DNA from: Sphingobacteriales bacterium
Lineage (GTDB): Bacteria; Bacteroidota; Bacteroidia; Chitinophagales; Chitinophagaceae
Direction of reading: 5' to 3'
DNA length: 57,106 bases
Assembly (NCBI GenBank): GCA_016185185.1
Contig: JACPOD010000094.1
Coordinates: 1 to 57,106 of the forward strand
Each line of letters starts with the position of its first letter. Within the stretch, counting starts at the first letter, position 1. Below are positions 9,110 to 19,032 of the stretch, piece by piece. A model generated the notes under the pieces. That model was given only the letters and a program-made list of their open reading frames with translations, was not told the DNA's origin and ran no database searches. The translations under genes and the position numbers were made by a program.

Positions 9110-9694
9110 TCAGGCGTTTATATTTTGTTGATGGATGCGCAGCAGGTAAGCCGGTATAATATAGCTTACCAAAATTGCTGCCACTGCAAACAGCATCTGG
9201 TAATCGAAACTAAACTGTACAGCAACCATACTGAGTATCCAGGCCAATACCCCTCCCACTACAAATGGTTTAAATTGCAATATTTTTCCCGATACAAATG
9301 TGCCCAGCCCATACATCATAATAAAAAAAGGATAGCAATACTGGTAGCCTATCTTTATAAACAACATGCTTAACACAAAAAAACTTATTCCCATACCGCT
9401 CCATAAATATTTCATGCTTTCATCCACATAAGTTTTTACTTTTTCTTTTTTACCGTCACGCATACCCCAGAAAACAGAAATGGCCGCCCCCAAAAAAAGT
9501 ATAAACCAAACCAAATAATGGCGTTCGTATCTCACCAGCACTTTCAAAACATATTGCCCGGTAATTGCTGCCACTGTTAACCATCCCCACAACAAAAAAT
9601 ATTTTGTGTTATCATTAATGTTCTGCCGGGTCTTATTGATCATTTCGCTTATTAAGCGAAGGCTTTGTTCCGGTGAAAAATTTTTTTCTTCCAT
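9110..9694 (-). CDS. Six-span integral membrane protein, paralogue 2 of 3
   Basis: A 194-residue paralogue of its two neighbours. It begins MEEKNFSPEQSLRLISEMI, followed by a short polar stretch and the helix FLLWGWLTVAAITGQ. About six transmembrane segments and a basic loop (RDGKKEKVKTY) match the same positions in the other copies. The stop codon is 2 bp from the next start, so the copies are translated together. No catalytic residues are apparent. Confidence 0.75.
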   Translation of the reverse strand: MEEKNFSPEQSLRLISEMINKTRQNINDNTKYFLLWGWLTVAAITGQYVLKVLVRYERHYLVWFILFLGAAISVFWGMRDGKKEKVKTYVDESMKYLWSGMGISFFVLSMLFIKIGYQYCYPFFIMMYGLGTFVSGKILQFKPFVVGGVLAWILSMVAVQFSFDYQMLFAVAAILVSYIIPAYLLRIHQQNINA

Positions 9695-9699
9695 AACTT

Positions 9700-10284
9700 T
9701 TATTTGGGGGATTGAAACTGCTTTTTCAGAATATAACCCGGAATAATCCAGGCAACAAATACCGCTATTGCAAGCAGGAGCAAATGATATTGTAATGGCA
9801 CAAACAACGATGTAATTGAAAGCAGCCAGCAGGCAATACCTCCTGCTATTAAAGGTTTAAAACGCAATACCACCCCACTTAAAAAAGTGGGGGTTGCATA
9901 TAATACAGGAATGATGGCACTGAAAATGTACCATGCATGGTTTTTAGCAATATGCATGCTTATTATAATAACTGTGGGGGCAAAAGCAAGCCATATATAG
10001 CCGGTTATTTCGGATGTATAAGTTTTTGCCCCTTCTTTTTTCTTCGTTCTTATTATATAAAAGACCTGGTATATAATACCTGCCCAGGATAACATCCATA
10101 TCCTTTCTGAATGATCCATTAAATTAAACTGCAAAACAATAAATTGAAGTATACTGCATGCAAAAATTACCCATCCCCAAAAAAGATATAAGTGCCCGTT
10201 TTCACTAACACGGTTCTTTGCCAGGTTTATCATTCGTTGTATAACCTGCAGGCTCTGTTCCGGCGAAAAATTTTCCTGTGGCAT
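9700..10284 (-). CDS. Six-span integral membrane protein, paralogue 3 of 3
   Basis: A 194-residue protein and the first gene of the operon that runs to 5618. It starts MPQENFSPEQSLQVIQRMI and has the helix YLFWGWVIFACSILQF, the basic loop RTKKKEGAKTYTSEI and about six transmembrane segments, as in the two downstream copies. A terminator lies just upstream, so its promoter must be in the ~30 bp before the start or inside the hairpin. A TATATTTG box on the minus strand at 10311-10304 fits a -7 element. Function unknown. Confidence 0.75.
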   Translation of the reverse strand: MPQENFSPEQSLQVIQRMINLAKNRVSENGHLYLFWGWVIFACSILQFIVLQFNLMDHSERIWMLSWAGIIYQVFYIIRTKKKEGAKTYTSEITGYIWLAFAPTVIIISMHIAKNHAWYIFSAIIPVLYATPTFLSGVVLRFKPLIAGGIACWLLSITSLFVPLQYHLLLLAIAVFVAWIIPGYILKKQFQSPK

Positions 10285-10303
10285 ATTATTGTTATTGAAG
10301 TAT

Positions 10304-10311
10304 CAAATATA
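10304..10311 (-). promoter_or_regulatory. Possible -7 box (TATATTTG) for the membrane-protein/ABC operon
   Basis: The minus-strand octamer matches the Bacteroidota TAnnTTTG consensus exactly and ends 20 bp before the ATG at 10284. No clear TTG is seen at the -33 spacing, because that position lies in the terminator hairpin of the gene upstream. Confidence 0.4.
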
Positions 10312-10340
10312 AAAGTCCGCAGTTGTTTTATACTGCGGAC
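10311..10340 (-). terminator. Rho-independent terminator after the TPR-like gene
   Basis: A perfect 9-bp stem (10340-10332 with 10323-10315, loop of 8) is followed on the minus strand by TTTT. It lies 10 bp past the stop codon at 10350. Confidence 0.75.
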
Positions 10341-10349
10341 TATTGCACA

Positions 10350-10979
10350 TTATTTACACTTTTCAATCATTTGTTCTGTTTGTTGTTGCCCCCAATGCGG
10401 ATAAAGCGGTTTTGTTTTTTCTGCTTTATATAACTCCAGTGCTTTTTCAAAAATAGGTTTTGCTTTATCTTTCCCTCCGCCAAACGCAGGTGGTGTACCA
10501 AATACACTCATACCCTGTAAATAATAAAGCCGGGGATTATTAGGGTCTAACTGTATTCCTTCCTGTAATGCTTTACCTGCTTCCTGTCCGTAGCTCATCC
10601 AGCGGCTCTGCGGGTCAACCATCATTTGCTGTGTGGCAGCCATATTGCGGATTGAACAGATCTCAGCATTTTTCTCAATTGCTTCTGCTTTTACACAAAG
10701 AGTTTTTACTTTTTCGCTATTAGCATCTTTATCTAACGCCTGATCTCTCCAACCGGCAGTAGTTAACGCCAGCCCGGCATAATAATAAGGTAACCACTGT
10801 GTTTTTTCTGCATCTCCAATTCTTTCAAAGGTATTAGCAACGGCCTGTAAGTCCTGTGTAGTTTTTGCAGAATCGAGTAATGCCAGTTGTTTCTGCATAG
10901 CGGTTGTAAATTTTTCGCTTTGTGCCTTTACCATTGTTCCAAACAATAGAGCAAATGCGGCAATCAGTAAGTGTTTCAT
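10350..10979 (-). CDS. Periplasmic TPR-like protein
   Basis: A 209-residue exported protein with a signal peptide (MKHLLIAAFALLFGTMVKAQ). The mature part is alpha-helical, with repeat-like units such as WLPYYYAGLALTTAGW and NNPRLYYLQGMSVF, the latter followed by AKPIFEKALELY. This fits tetratricopeptide repeats, which usually mediate protein contacts. It lies 25 bp after the broken TonB-dependent receptor and probably shared its transcript. Such pairs are common in Bacteroidota, though what the partner adds is not known. Confidence 0.75.
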   Translation of the reverse strand: MKHLLIAAFALLFGTMVKAQSEKFTTAMQKQLALLDSAKTTQDLQAVANTFERIGDAEKTQWLPYYYAGLALTTAGWRDQALDKDANSEKVKTLCVKAEAIEKNAEICSIRNMAATQQMMVDPQSRWMSYGQEAGKALQEGIQLDPNNPRLYYLQGMSVFGTPPAFGGGKDKAKPIFEKALELYKAEKTKPLYPHWGQQQTEQMIEKCK

Positions 10980-11004
10980 GTTTTATTTTTTTAATTTTTG
11001 TTGT

Positions 11005-12703
11005 TTATAAATTATTGTTGATAGCATCGTCTGAACGGTCAACACCCAGGCTTAAGAAAACGCCAATAAAATAAAAACGCCTGGCGGGTGGGTTAACTGC
11101 CTGTTTAATTAAACCGTTGTAAGAATAATTATAGTTGTAAATCTGGTTGCTGCCCAGTACATTGTTTACGCTGGCAAATAATACCCAAAATGCTTTGGCA
11201 TTTTGCTTACCCACACTGGGTACCCAGTTTACACTAAAGCCCAAACTGTGATAATCTTTTGTACGGCCCTGGTCAGCTATATTATACTTGCCATTGCTCA
11301 GTTGAAAATTATAATAAGGTCTTCCGGTAGCATAGCTATAAGTAAGATTAAAACCTGTTTTAATTTTTGTAACAAACCGTTTAGTTACTAATGAAGCGGT
11401 ATGATAGGCTGCAAAGTTTGGTGATAATTTTCCGGGAAAATTCTGGTAATCCCTTTTAGTATCGAGATAAGAATAACTCAGCCAGTAATCAAAATTTTTA
11501 AACGTTTTTTTATCTCTCCAGAAAAATTCAAAACCCTGTGCATACCCATCGCCTGAGTTGGAAGTGATGGGAAATGTTTTAATTAAATCATCATATTTTT
11601 TATAAAACAGCTCAGTGCGGAAAATCCTGTTATTACTTGTTTTTTGATAATTGATGATATAATGAGTGGCTTTGGTATAGCCTAATTGCGTGGTATAAAT
11701 CATTTCATTGTTCTCAGGCTTTTGGTAAAATATTCCATAGGCTGCTGAAACCTGTGCCTCTTTACCAGTTTTATATGCCAATGATAATCGGGGAGCAATA
11801 TTTGCCTTACCCAGTATAGATGAATATTCAAACCGGGTGCCCACTTTAGCAGCTAAGGCATTGGTAATATAAATATCTGCTTCGCCAAATACAGCATTAT
11901 AGTTATCAATTAAGTTAGTTGTATAAATATTGTAAAGGCTTTTGTCCTTGCTATACCAATATTCACTTCCAAACCGGATGAAATTACCGCCACCGATTCT
12001 TTTTTCAAATACAGTTCTTAGTGCCGCAAAATCCTGCCGGTGATTGAGTGTAAAATTTTTTCCGTCGATGAATGGTTTGTTGGTAGTTACCGGTATATTT
12101 TCCGCATCCTGAATTTGTTGCTGAATATCGTCTTTATTAATGCTGAAGGCTGCACCCAAAATCATCTTCCAGCCCTTTCCTAAATTTTCTCTCCAGCTTA
12201 AATTGTTATACCAGTTATAATTCTTTAATGAAAAAGCATCTTTTAAAGCAGCACTGTCAATATCAGGTTTTTAAGGCCGCTGTAATATCAGCATTACTGC
12301 CTGCTGTAGTTGCTATATCAATTGAATTAAGTACAGTTGCTGCCCTTTTTTTATCACTGGCCTCAAATGTGCCGGCTGTTATCACCACAGCTTTTAATTC
12401 ATTAAATTCTTCCTTTAGTTCAATGGTATAATTGAATGGCTCCGGTCCAATGATTATCTTTTGTTCCCAACTTTTATACCCTGTAAAACTTACCTGCAAA
12501 ATTCTTTCACCTTTTTCCATGGTAACAAACTGGAACCTTCCTGCTGTGTCGCTGGTGGCGCCATCATAACTGTCTTTAATGGTGATGCTGGCGCCAGTCA
12601 GCGGACTCTTTTTTGTATCGGTTATCCTGCCTGAAACCCTTACCTGTGCTGAGCTTTGCAGTACAATAAGGATCGTCATTATTCCAGTCAGTATGCTTTT
12701 CAT
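11005..12703 (-). pseudogene. TonB-dependent receptor with internal deletion and frameshift
   Basis: Remains of an outer-membrane receptor in two frames. Positions 12703-12263 encode a signal peptide, a carboxypeptidase-regulatory-like domain (GRITDTKKSPLTGASITIKD) and the start of the plug (AVVITAGTFEASDKKRA, then DITAALKT and a stop). From about 12260 to 11005 another frame continues with a beta-barrel: the part before the first Met still reads as receptor (NYNWYNNLSWRENLGKGW), and it ends at a barrel-like C-terminus. Together they give about 550 residues, whereas full receptors of this type have about 700-800. The missing section is most of the plug domain. The junction is near 12255-12265. 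Either the gene is decayed or the assembly lost a few hundred bases. Confidence 0.8.
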
Positions 12704-12719
12704 TTTTCTAAATTTGTCA

Positions 12720-12751
12720 CAATTATAAAGTAGTTTATTTTATAAACCAAA
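12720..12751 (-). promoter_or_regulatory. Possible promoter of the TonB receptor remnant
   Basis: On the minus strand, TTTG (12751-12748) is followed after 20 bp by TATAATTG (12727-12720), one base off the TAnnTTTG consensus. The ATG at 12703 is 16 bp downstream. Confidence 0.4.
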
Positions 12752-12762
12752 TATTTTTTATT

Positions 12763-12790
12763 AAACCCCTGATTTTATACTCAGGGGTTT
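12763..12790 (-). terminator. Terminator hairpin after the BNR-repeat T9SS protein
   Basis: A perfect 10-bp stem (12790-12781 with 12772-12763, loop of 8) ends in TTT on the minus strand. It lies 12 bp past the stop at 12803. The T-run is short, so efficiency is uncertain. Confidence 0.55.
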
Positions 12791-12802
12791 GCAAGGTTCT
12801 TT

Positions 12803-15763
12803 TTATTGGCGTACTACTTTGCGGCTATACCGTTTTTGATCAATATACATCTCAAAAACATACACCCCGCTTGGCAATACAGACAAATTGTCAAAGGTTG
12901 CTTCATTAATACCGGATACAGCTATAAACATTTTTTTTCTAGTTAATTTTCCCTGCATGTCATACAGTAACAATTCTGTTTTTTGACTGGATGTTGCACC
13001 AAACTGTATTTTAAAGTAATCTGTAAAAGGATTACCTATAAGTTTAAATGTAATATTTCTGCTGAGCTTAATTACTATAGTCTCAGAATATTGGTAGGAT
13101 CCATCATAATCTACCGATTTTACACGATAATAATAAACAGTTGCAGTTTCACCAGTAATATTATCCGAATAATAATAATTTGTAGCAGCCCAGCTGTCTT
13201 TTGCTAAAACTTTACCAATTTTCTTAAAGGTTCTTCCATCATAACTACGTTCAACTTCATAATGAGATAAATTAATTTCCTGCGCTACGTCCCATTTAAG
13301 TTCGTTGCTATTTGCTGCATTATACCCGGTAAAAGAAGTAAAGTTTACCGGTAATCCTCCTGTGTATAAACCACTTTTAAAAATTCCTTTACCATGTGTT
13401 GCTGCTAATAAATTATTATCTGCTGTAATACGCAGATCAACTATCTGGTTTGCATCCCAAAGCCCATTATTATAATCAAACCAAGTATTTCCTTTATCGG
13501 GAGAAACATATACACCTAAATCATTTCCTGCATAAATAACACTGGTGTTATTGGGATCAAAAATAATTGCATTTGCTGGTACATCTGGTAAACCACCGGA
13601 TAAAGGCCCTGCATCTTTTGCAGTCCACACTACAGCAGAAGCAGGTGTGGCGCCGGCATTTGCAGTAACATAAATATGTGCCGTACCAAAGCCTCCCAAT
13701 GTTACCCACACACTATCTTTATTTGTGGGGCTAACGTACATATCTAATACATATCTGTCCGGCAAGTTTGTTTTTATACTGGTAAAGGGGAGTGATGTAG
13801 CACCATTTACAGTTCTTAAAATATCGCTTCCTTTGGTTCGGTCAAAAAATAAAGAATCTACGTCGTTATCAGCTTGTGCAAATGGAGTAGTTGATACATA
13901 TACACGGTTAGTGTCATTTGGCGCAATTTCCAATGCTAATGCAGGACGGTGTATTTTGTCAATATAACTTGTTCCTACGGTTGTTCCTGTTCCCCCGCCG
14001 ATCCATGTAGTTCCACCATTAGAACTTTTATGAATGTTGTCGCTGCCTACATATATAACGTGCGGGTTTGTTTTACTTATTGCCAATGGAGACACAAATC
14101 CGGTTCTTGAATCGGCAACAGCACCTAAATAACTGAGTTTACCTGCTGCTGATCCTCCTTTTGTGGCTGCCAGGTTAACTGCTCTTGCATCATTTGATAT
14201 CAGGGTAGTATCACTGGTTGGATCAATAAAGCAAGCAGCTCCGTCGCCGCCGGCAGCCCCCGGATAATTGGCCCATGATGTACCTCCGTTTGTTGTGTAC
14301 ATTACGTTTATATCCTGTAACCCACCCACTATATAATTAGCATCAGATGAGCTAACACCAATTGACGCATAAAATTGTGAAACTGCCAGGCCGGTGTTTG
14401 ACTTAGTAAAACTGGTACCCCCATTTGTTGTTTTATAAATTCCACCATCGCCAGCAACATAATACGTTCCTCTTACAAGCGGGTCAAATTGTATATCATG
14501 ATTATCAACATGTCCAACACTTGTACCTGCTGAAACAGAGGTTGATATTTTATATTTAAAGGAGTTTACCCCGGCGTAGGCAAGACTATCTGTAAAGAAA
14601 GGATTAATTGCTACAGTATGTGCACTCCAGAATTGATATGAGGTGTGTGCAGAAGAAGCTTTTGCAGCCCAGGTAGTTCCAAAATCAGCAGACCGGTAAA
14701 GTTCATTAGGGCTACCTGTTTCATCAACACCAATGCTTGCTATTATAGTATCTCTGTTCCCTACGCTTGATAAATTATCCAGTTTAATAAATCCTCTGAA
14801 AGTTGCAGGGAGTGCAGAGGAAATTTTTGCCCAGCTAGAAGCATCATTCGCTGTTCTGAATATTCCTTTTACTGTATTTCCTAAATTACCAACAGCAGCT
14901 ACAATTTGGGTAGTATCTTTTGCATTGATCACTACATCTGTAACCATTGTCAGGTTTAATATCCTGGCCCAGTTGGCGCCAGAATCTCTTGAACGGTATA
15001 ATCCATCTGTTGCACAGGCATAAACTGATTTGGGATTTAAAGGATTAAATCTTAACCGTTGTATTCCAAATAAATTAGACGTATTTTTTATAAGTACCTG
15101 CCTCCAGGTTGTTCCGCCATCGTTACTTTTTAAAATACCAATTCCATAAGTGCCCCTTGTTTTCCATACATTATATCCCGAATTATTGGGATTTGGGGTA
15201 GTTGTATTTACACTGGTATCTAACCTGTAAATTTCTCCGGTGCCTGCATAAAGCACATTGGTATCTGACGGATTAATAATTATTGAGGTTACTCCCAGTA
15301 CAGGTAAATTTGTTTGCACCTTTTGCCAGGAAGAAGCTCCGTTATAAGATTTCCAGATTCCGCCACTGGCCGAGCCAACAAAAATACTGGTAGTTTTTAC
15401 AGGATTTATAGCGATCGTTAATACACGTCCCCCTGTTCCATTATTAGGACCTAAGGATGTCCAGCTACCATTGACTCCCTGCCCACGCATTGCCTGGTTG
15501 TATTGATTTCTCTTTTCAGCTTCATCACGCATTTGTTGGGCGTATTCCCATGCTGCCATATATTTAGCAGTCATATAAGAAGGGTCAGGAAATCCTTTTG
15601 CCTGGTACCATGCCATTAACTCTTTATCGATACCATACGTTTCCTTTTCGGTTTCTTCTGTTTCTTTTTCAGATCTTTCGTTGGGAGAATAAAACTTATA
15701 CGCTAAAATGAATAGCAGTGTAAATAGCGCTGCAGCTACAGCAACCTTGTAATTTCCTTTCAT
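12803..15763 (-). CDS. Large exported BNR/sortilin-type beta-propeller protein with T9SS tail
   Basis: A 986-residue protein. A single N-terminal hydrophobic helix (residues 7-25) serves as signal/anchor. Residues about 95-790 hold many repeats with the pattern S.DGG.TW / GIWKS..GASSW / VYAGTGE, the signature of BNR (Asp-box) and VPS10/sortilin-like propellers such as those in xyloglucanases and photosystem-assembly factors. A fibronectin-like block (LKWDVAQEINLSHYEVERS) precedes a C-terminal T9SS tail (LIGNPFTDYF ... SGVYVFEMYIDQKRYSRKVV). It would be carried to the cell surface. Propellers of this kind bind glycans or proteins; no hydrolase active site can be picked out. Confidence 0.82.
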   Translation of the reverse strand: MKGNYKVAVAAALFTLLFILAYKFYSPNERSEKETEETEKETYGIDKELMAWYQAKGFPDPSYMTAKYMAAWEYAQQMRDEAEKRNQYNQAMRGQGVNGSWTSLGPNNGTGGRVLTIAINPVKTTSIFVGSASGGIWKSYNGASSWQKVQTNLPVLGVTSIIINPSDTNVLYAGTGEIYRLDTSVNTTTPNPNNSGYNVWKTRGTYGIGILKSNDGGTTWRQVLIKNTSNLFGIQRLRFNPLNPKSVYACATDGLYRSRDSGANWARILNLTMVTDVVINAKDTTQIVAAVGNLGNTVKGIFRTANDASSWAKISSALPATFRGFIKLDNLSSVGNRDTIIASIGVDETGSPNELYRSADFGTTWAAKASSAHTSYQFWSAHTVAINPFFTDSLAYAGVNSFKYKISTSVSAGTSVGHVDNHDIQFDPLVRGTYYVAGDGGIYKTTNGGTSFTKSNTGLAVSQFYASIGVSSSDANYIVGGLQDINVMYTTNGGTSWANYPGAAGGDGAACFIDPTSDTTLISNDARAVNLAATKGGSAAGKLSYLGAVADSRTGFVSPLAISKTNPHVIYVGSDNIHKSSNGGTTWIGGGTGTTVGTSYIDKIHRPALALEIAPNDTNRVYVSTTPFAQADNDVDSLFFDRTKGSDILRTVNGATSLPFTSIKTNLPDRYVLDMYVSPTNKDSVWVTLGGFGTAHIYVTANAGATPASAVVWTAKDAGPLSGGLPDVPANAIIFDPNNTSVIYAGNDLGVYVSPDKGNTWFDYNNGLWDANQIVDLRITADNNLLAATHGKGIFKSGLYTGGLPVNFTSFTGYNAANSNELKWDVAQEINLSHYEVERSYDGRTFKKIGKVLAKDSWAATNYYYSDNITGETATVYYYRVKSVDYDGSYQYSETIVIKLSRNITFKLIGNPFTDYFKIQFGATSSQKTELLLYDMQGKLTRKKMFIAVSGINEATFDNLSVLPSGVYVFEMYIDQKRYSRKVVRQ

Positions 15764-15826
15764 AAGACAGTGAACAGTGGTTTTACTTAGTAATGGATAT
15801 TTGCAATAATTACGAAAATAAGATTT

Positions 15827-18490
15827 TTATCTGTTAATCATCAGTCTTTTATTAATAATTATTCCATTACTAATTACCTGCACAAGATACGTTCCGCTTT
15901 GCCAGTTTTCTGCTAATGGAATTTCATACTTAGTTACTCCGTTTACAGTTGAAATGTTTTTAGAATATAATACTTCTCCATGCAGGTTCATTATCTTAAC
16001 TATTGCCGTTCCCGCCACACTTCCATTAATAAAAACTGTTGTTACTGATCTGGCAGGGTTTGGTGCAAGTGCAACATCTTTTAAATAAAGATTTGTTATG
16101 TTCACTGACTTTACATCACTGTATTTAAATTGTCCATTCGCAAAGTTTAGTTTAAGCCTGTAATATGTTATACCATTATTAGGTTTGGTATCCGTAATAT
16201 CATATTCATGTTCCCCAGGATTATTTAGCCCATTTGATTTAACATAGTTAAAGTTATCCCAGTTGAGTGCGTTATTGCTTTTTTGTACTTCATACCCAAT
16301 AAGGTTATTATCTTCATTTGATATCCAGTTTATTTTTACTTTATCCTTATTAAATATTGAAGCATTAAAATCTTTAAGATAGGATGGCAACGTTACATCA
16401 ACATAAACCCTGTAATCCTCTACCTCGCCATTGTTAAAATAACCTGTGGGCTTACTTCTGGTCATACCATTTGTTGTGCTGGTTATTCTTATACGCATAT
16501 AGGTGGAAGTACCGGCTGGTATTGCAACGTTAATACCTGTCCAGTTAAGTGTTATATTTTGCTGGCTGGTGCCGGAAGCAACAGCAACACTATCTGTTTC
16601 GCCTGCATCAAACACACCATTACCATTATAATCCAGCCAAGCAATTAAAGTGGCATTTGTACCAATATGATTATATACACTGACCACTGCCTGGTAGTTG
16701 ACTCCTGAACCAGGTGATAAAATATTCACTGTGCCCACCCCATCTTCATCTGCACCATCCCCGTCTGCATTAACTGATGAGACTTTTGCAAACTCACGGT
16801 CAAAAGTACCACCTATCCTTAACGTAGAATCTTTTTCATGCGTAGCAGGGTCTCCTGTTACCGGATCATAAGAAGCAGGAGCATCACCAAAATCTGTTTT
16901 TGTTTTAAAAGGTCCCGCTGCATCTCCTGATGCGCCAATATTTCCTCCACCCGGTCCAACACCTTTTGCCCAATCAGGCGACATATTTGCAAGCGTAGTA
17001 CCTAATATTTTATTCTTTGTACCTACTGATCCTGCTTCATTGTAAACACCTATTGAGTCATATACCCATAAAATGGTTCCGGCCCACGTAATAGCAGTTT
17101 GTCTTGGAGTATTATATGAGGGCATTGTTGTATAATCTTGTAACATAGTACCAGTTTGCATATTAAAATGATAATAATCGTCCTGACTCGTACTGCCTGC
17201 CCCATCAAAATCATACAATACACCATCTTTAATTACAAAATCATTCCAGTCGTGCAATCCCGTTCCGGAACCATTATCTGCAGGAGTAGCCCAGACCTGA
17301 CTGGAGCGATATGGGACATTTGAGGCATCAAAATCAACCCTCCAGATAATGGATTCACGTCCTGATTTTTTATCACCTCTACTACCCTCCACTCCAAAAT
17401 AAAGGGATCCATCATAGAAACTTGATCCGGCAGATTCCACACCATAGTCGAAAGTTGGTATGCCTATAGTATTTACATCAACAGCCATCGATCCATCAAT
17501 AGCTTCTGTATTGTAATCCCATCTCCTCAATGTTCTTGTGTTATAGGCATTGGTGCCAAAGTCATGAACATAATAGAGATAGTGTTTCTTATGATCATAT
17601 GCAAGCCCGTTTACAAATTTTGGGGCATTAGCATCACTGGCAAGATCACCTGAAAATAAAAACTTGGCTTTTGCCGTGGCAGTATCAATATAAGAAACAG
17701 CATTCGAATCGGGTGTTGAAAGAATAAAAGTTGGTTGCCCGGTAAAGGGTTTTGCATCAACAAAATAATTAGTAGGAAAACTTCCGGATACGCAGGCTGA
17801 CAAGTCAGATAACCAGAAATCTCCATTTTCTGTTCCTCCTGTACCGCAACTACTCGAGCAAGTGGCTGTGCCTGTAACTACAATAGTTACACTTGTCAGC
17901 GGACCCGCCACATCCACATTAATTGTTCCATCCGTATTTGTATTAAGTACTGTTGTTGCTAAAGCTGTAGCTATTGCTGTGGGTGTTCCGCTACCTGCAA
18001 TAGTTAGCACTGTACCGGATAGCTTTGCCATTGTAACATTTACTGGTGTACCACCATTACTTGCAGTAATGGTGGTGACCTGAGAATAATCCAAATCGTA
18101 CATTGAAAACTTAAGGTTTGATACAGCACTATCAAAAGTCAACGTAATGGTTCCATTTCCTTTGAATTGAACATCTGCACCTGCACCATATGAGCCTGCC
18201 TCAGCGGTATTGATTGTATTTTCTCCTAATATGTTTGCGGAAGAAAAGTTATTTGTAATCACCAGCCTTCTTTTACCCATTGCAAATGCCTGGCTTTGTG
18301 CAAGAGATAGCGGCACTCCGGGATAGTTAGCGTTAGGGGCATAGTTACCCGAGCTAACCAGATAATCTAACCAATCCCAGTTGACGGTGGCGGTTGAAAA
18401 TCCTGCGCTGCATTGTGCTTTTAAATCAGTTACGATTAAAAGAAATAATACTGCAATTAAAACAGAACTCTTTAAAAGTACTTTTTTCAT
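15827..18490 (-). CDS. Large secreted GEVED-domain protein with T9SS sorting tail
   Basis: An 887-residue protein with a signal peptide (ending TDLKAQ). After a beta-rich N-terminal section there is a propeller-like region (about 240-520, with NGLAYDHKKHYLYYVHDFG). A GEVED domain follows, marked by DFGDAPASYDP, DGDGADEDGV, WLDYNGNGVFDAGE and NNGEVEDYRVYV; its Asp-rich loops are typical calcium sites. The C-terminus has a fibronectin-like linker and a T9SS type A tail (ALAPNPARS ... GTYLVQVISNG ... KRLMINR). It precedes the BNR protein by 63 bp in the same direction. It is probably a surface adhesin or large exoprotein; its ligand is unknown. Confidence 0.83.
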   Translation of the reverse strand: MKKVLLKSSVLIAVLFLLIVTDLKAQCSAGFSTATVNWDWLDYLVSSGNYAPNANYPGVPLSLAQSQAFAMGKRRLVITNNFSSANILGENTINTAEAGSYGAGADVQFKGNGTITLTFDSAVSNLKFSMYDLDYSQVTTITASNGGTPVNVTMAKLSGTVLTIAGSGTPTAIATALATTVLNTNTDGTINVDVAGPLTSVTIVVTGTATCSSSCGTGGTENGDFWLSDLSACVSGSFPTNYFVDAKPFTGQPTFILSTPDSNAVSYIDTATAKAKFLFSGDLASDANAPKFVNGLAYDHKKHYLYYVHDFGTNAYNTRTLRRWDYNTEAIDGSMAVDVNTIGIPTFDYGVESAGSSFYDGSLYFGVEGSRGDKKSGRESIIWRVDFDASNVPYRSSQVWATPADNGSGTGLHDWNDFVIKDGVLYDFDGAGSTSQDDYYHFNMQTGTMLQDYTTMPSYNTPRQTAITWAGTILWVYDSIGVYNEAGSVGTKNKILGTTLANMSPDWAKGVGPGGGNIGASGDAAGPFKTKTDFGDAPASYDPVTGDPATHEKDSTLRIGGTFDREFAKVSSVNADGDGADEDGVGTVNILSPGSGVNYQAVVSVYNHIGTNATLIAWLDYNGNGVFDAGETDSVAVASGTSQQNITLNWTGINVAIPAGTSTYMRIRITSTTNGMTRSKPTGYFNNGEVEDYRVYVDVTLPSYLKDFNASIFNKDKVKINWISNEDNNLIGYEVQKSNNALNWDNFNYVKSNGLNNPGEHEYDITDTKPNNGITYYRLKLNFANGQFKYSDVKSVNITNLYLKDVALAPNPARSVTTVFINGSVAGTAIVKIMNLHGEVLYSKNISTVNGVTKYEIPLAENWQSGTYLVQVISNGIIINKRLMINR

Positions 18491-19032
18491 GGTTCGGATA
18501 TTGGATACTTGGTGGTTTGCGGTTATTATTTTAACCCAACTATTTTACAGGTATGCTATCGTACAAAAGAATTATTGTAAACAGAAAGTTTTTTGTTTAC
18601 AAAACAATATTATCCTTAAAAAAGGGGAATAATTTATTCTTTGAATAGATGAGCAGGGCTGCAAATTTGGTTTCATTGTTTGGATTTATAGTAATAACTA
18701 CGTAAAGATTGAGTTTTTTTTAATTAAAAAAAACTTTTTAGAAACAAAAAATGAAATTTTGACTCGAAAAAAGGCTTTTAATTAAAAAAAAGTATTAGTA
18801 CTTCGTAAATTTTCGGTTTAGCTTAGTAATAATAACCAGAAAAAATCATTTCAACGGATTCTTTTTTTCGCAACTCATCATTTAAATAAAAAGACAAAGA
18901 TTATTTTACTGGTTTACTCTTAATTTCCAGATGATACATTTCTGTTCAATTGCGTATAAAATTATTCTAAAGAAATTTTATTTAAAAAAAAGGGGCCGCT
19001 AAGCAGCCCTTTATAACTATTAAAAAATATAC
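18491..19032. other. AT-rich intergenic region with A/T palindromes between atpA and the GEVED gene
   Basis: No convincing gene is present in these 542 bp. The right end holds the atpA terminator. In the middle is a perfect 20-bp A/T palindrome (eight T, AATT, eight A) at 18714-18733. A 16-bp part of it is repeated in direct orientation at 18776-18791. The promoter of the minus-strand GEVED gene should lie near 18500-18560, but no clean TAnnTTTG box is visible. The position where atpG usually follows atpA is empty. Confidence 0.7.
18982..19013 (-). terminator. Rho-independent terminator of the atp operon
   Basis: On the minus strand a GC-rich stem of about 10 bp with one bulged C and a 3-nt loop is followed by a run of T. 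It begins 19 bp after the atpA stop at 19033, so the transcript appears to end after atpA. Confidence 0.8.

Noticed and set aside
18714-18791. Possible CRISPR or replication origin from repeated A/T blocks
   Set aside because: Only two copies, no regular spacers, no cas genes, and no DnaA-box cluster or replication gene nearby.
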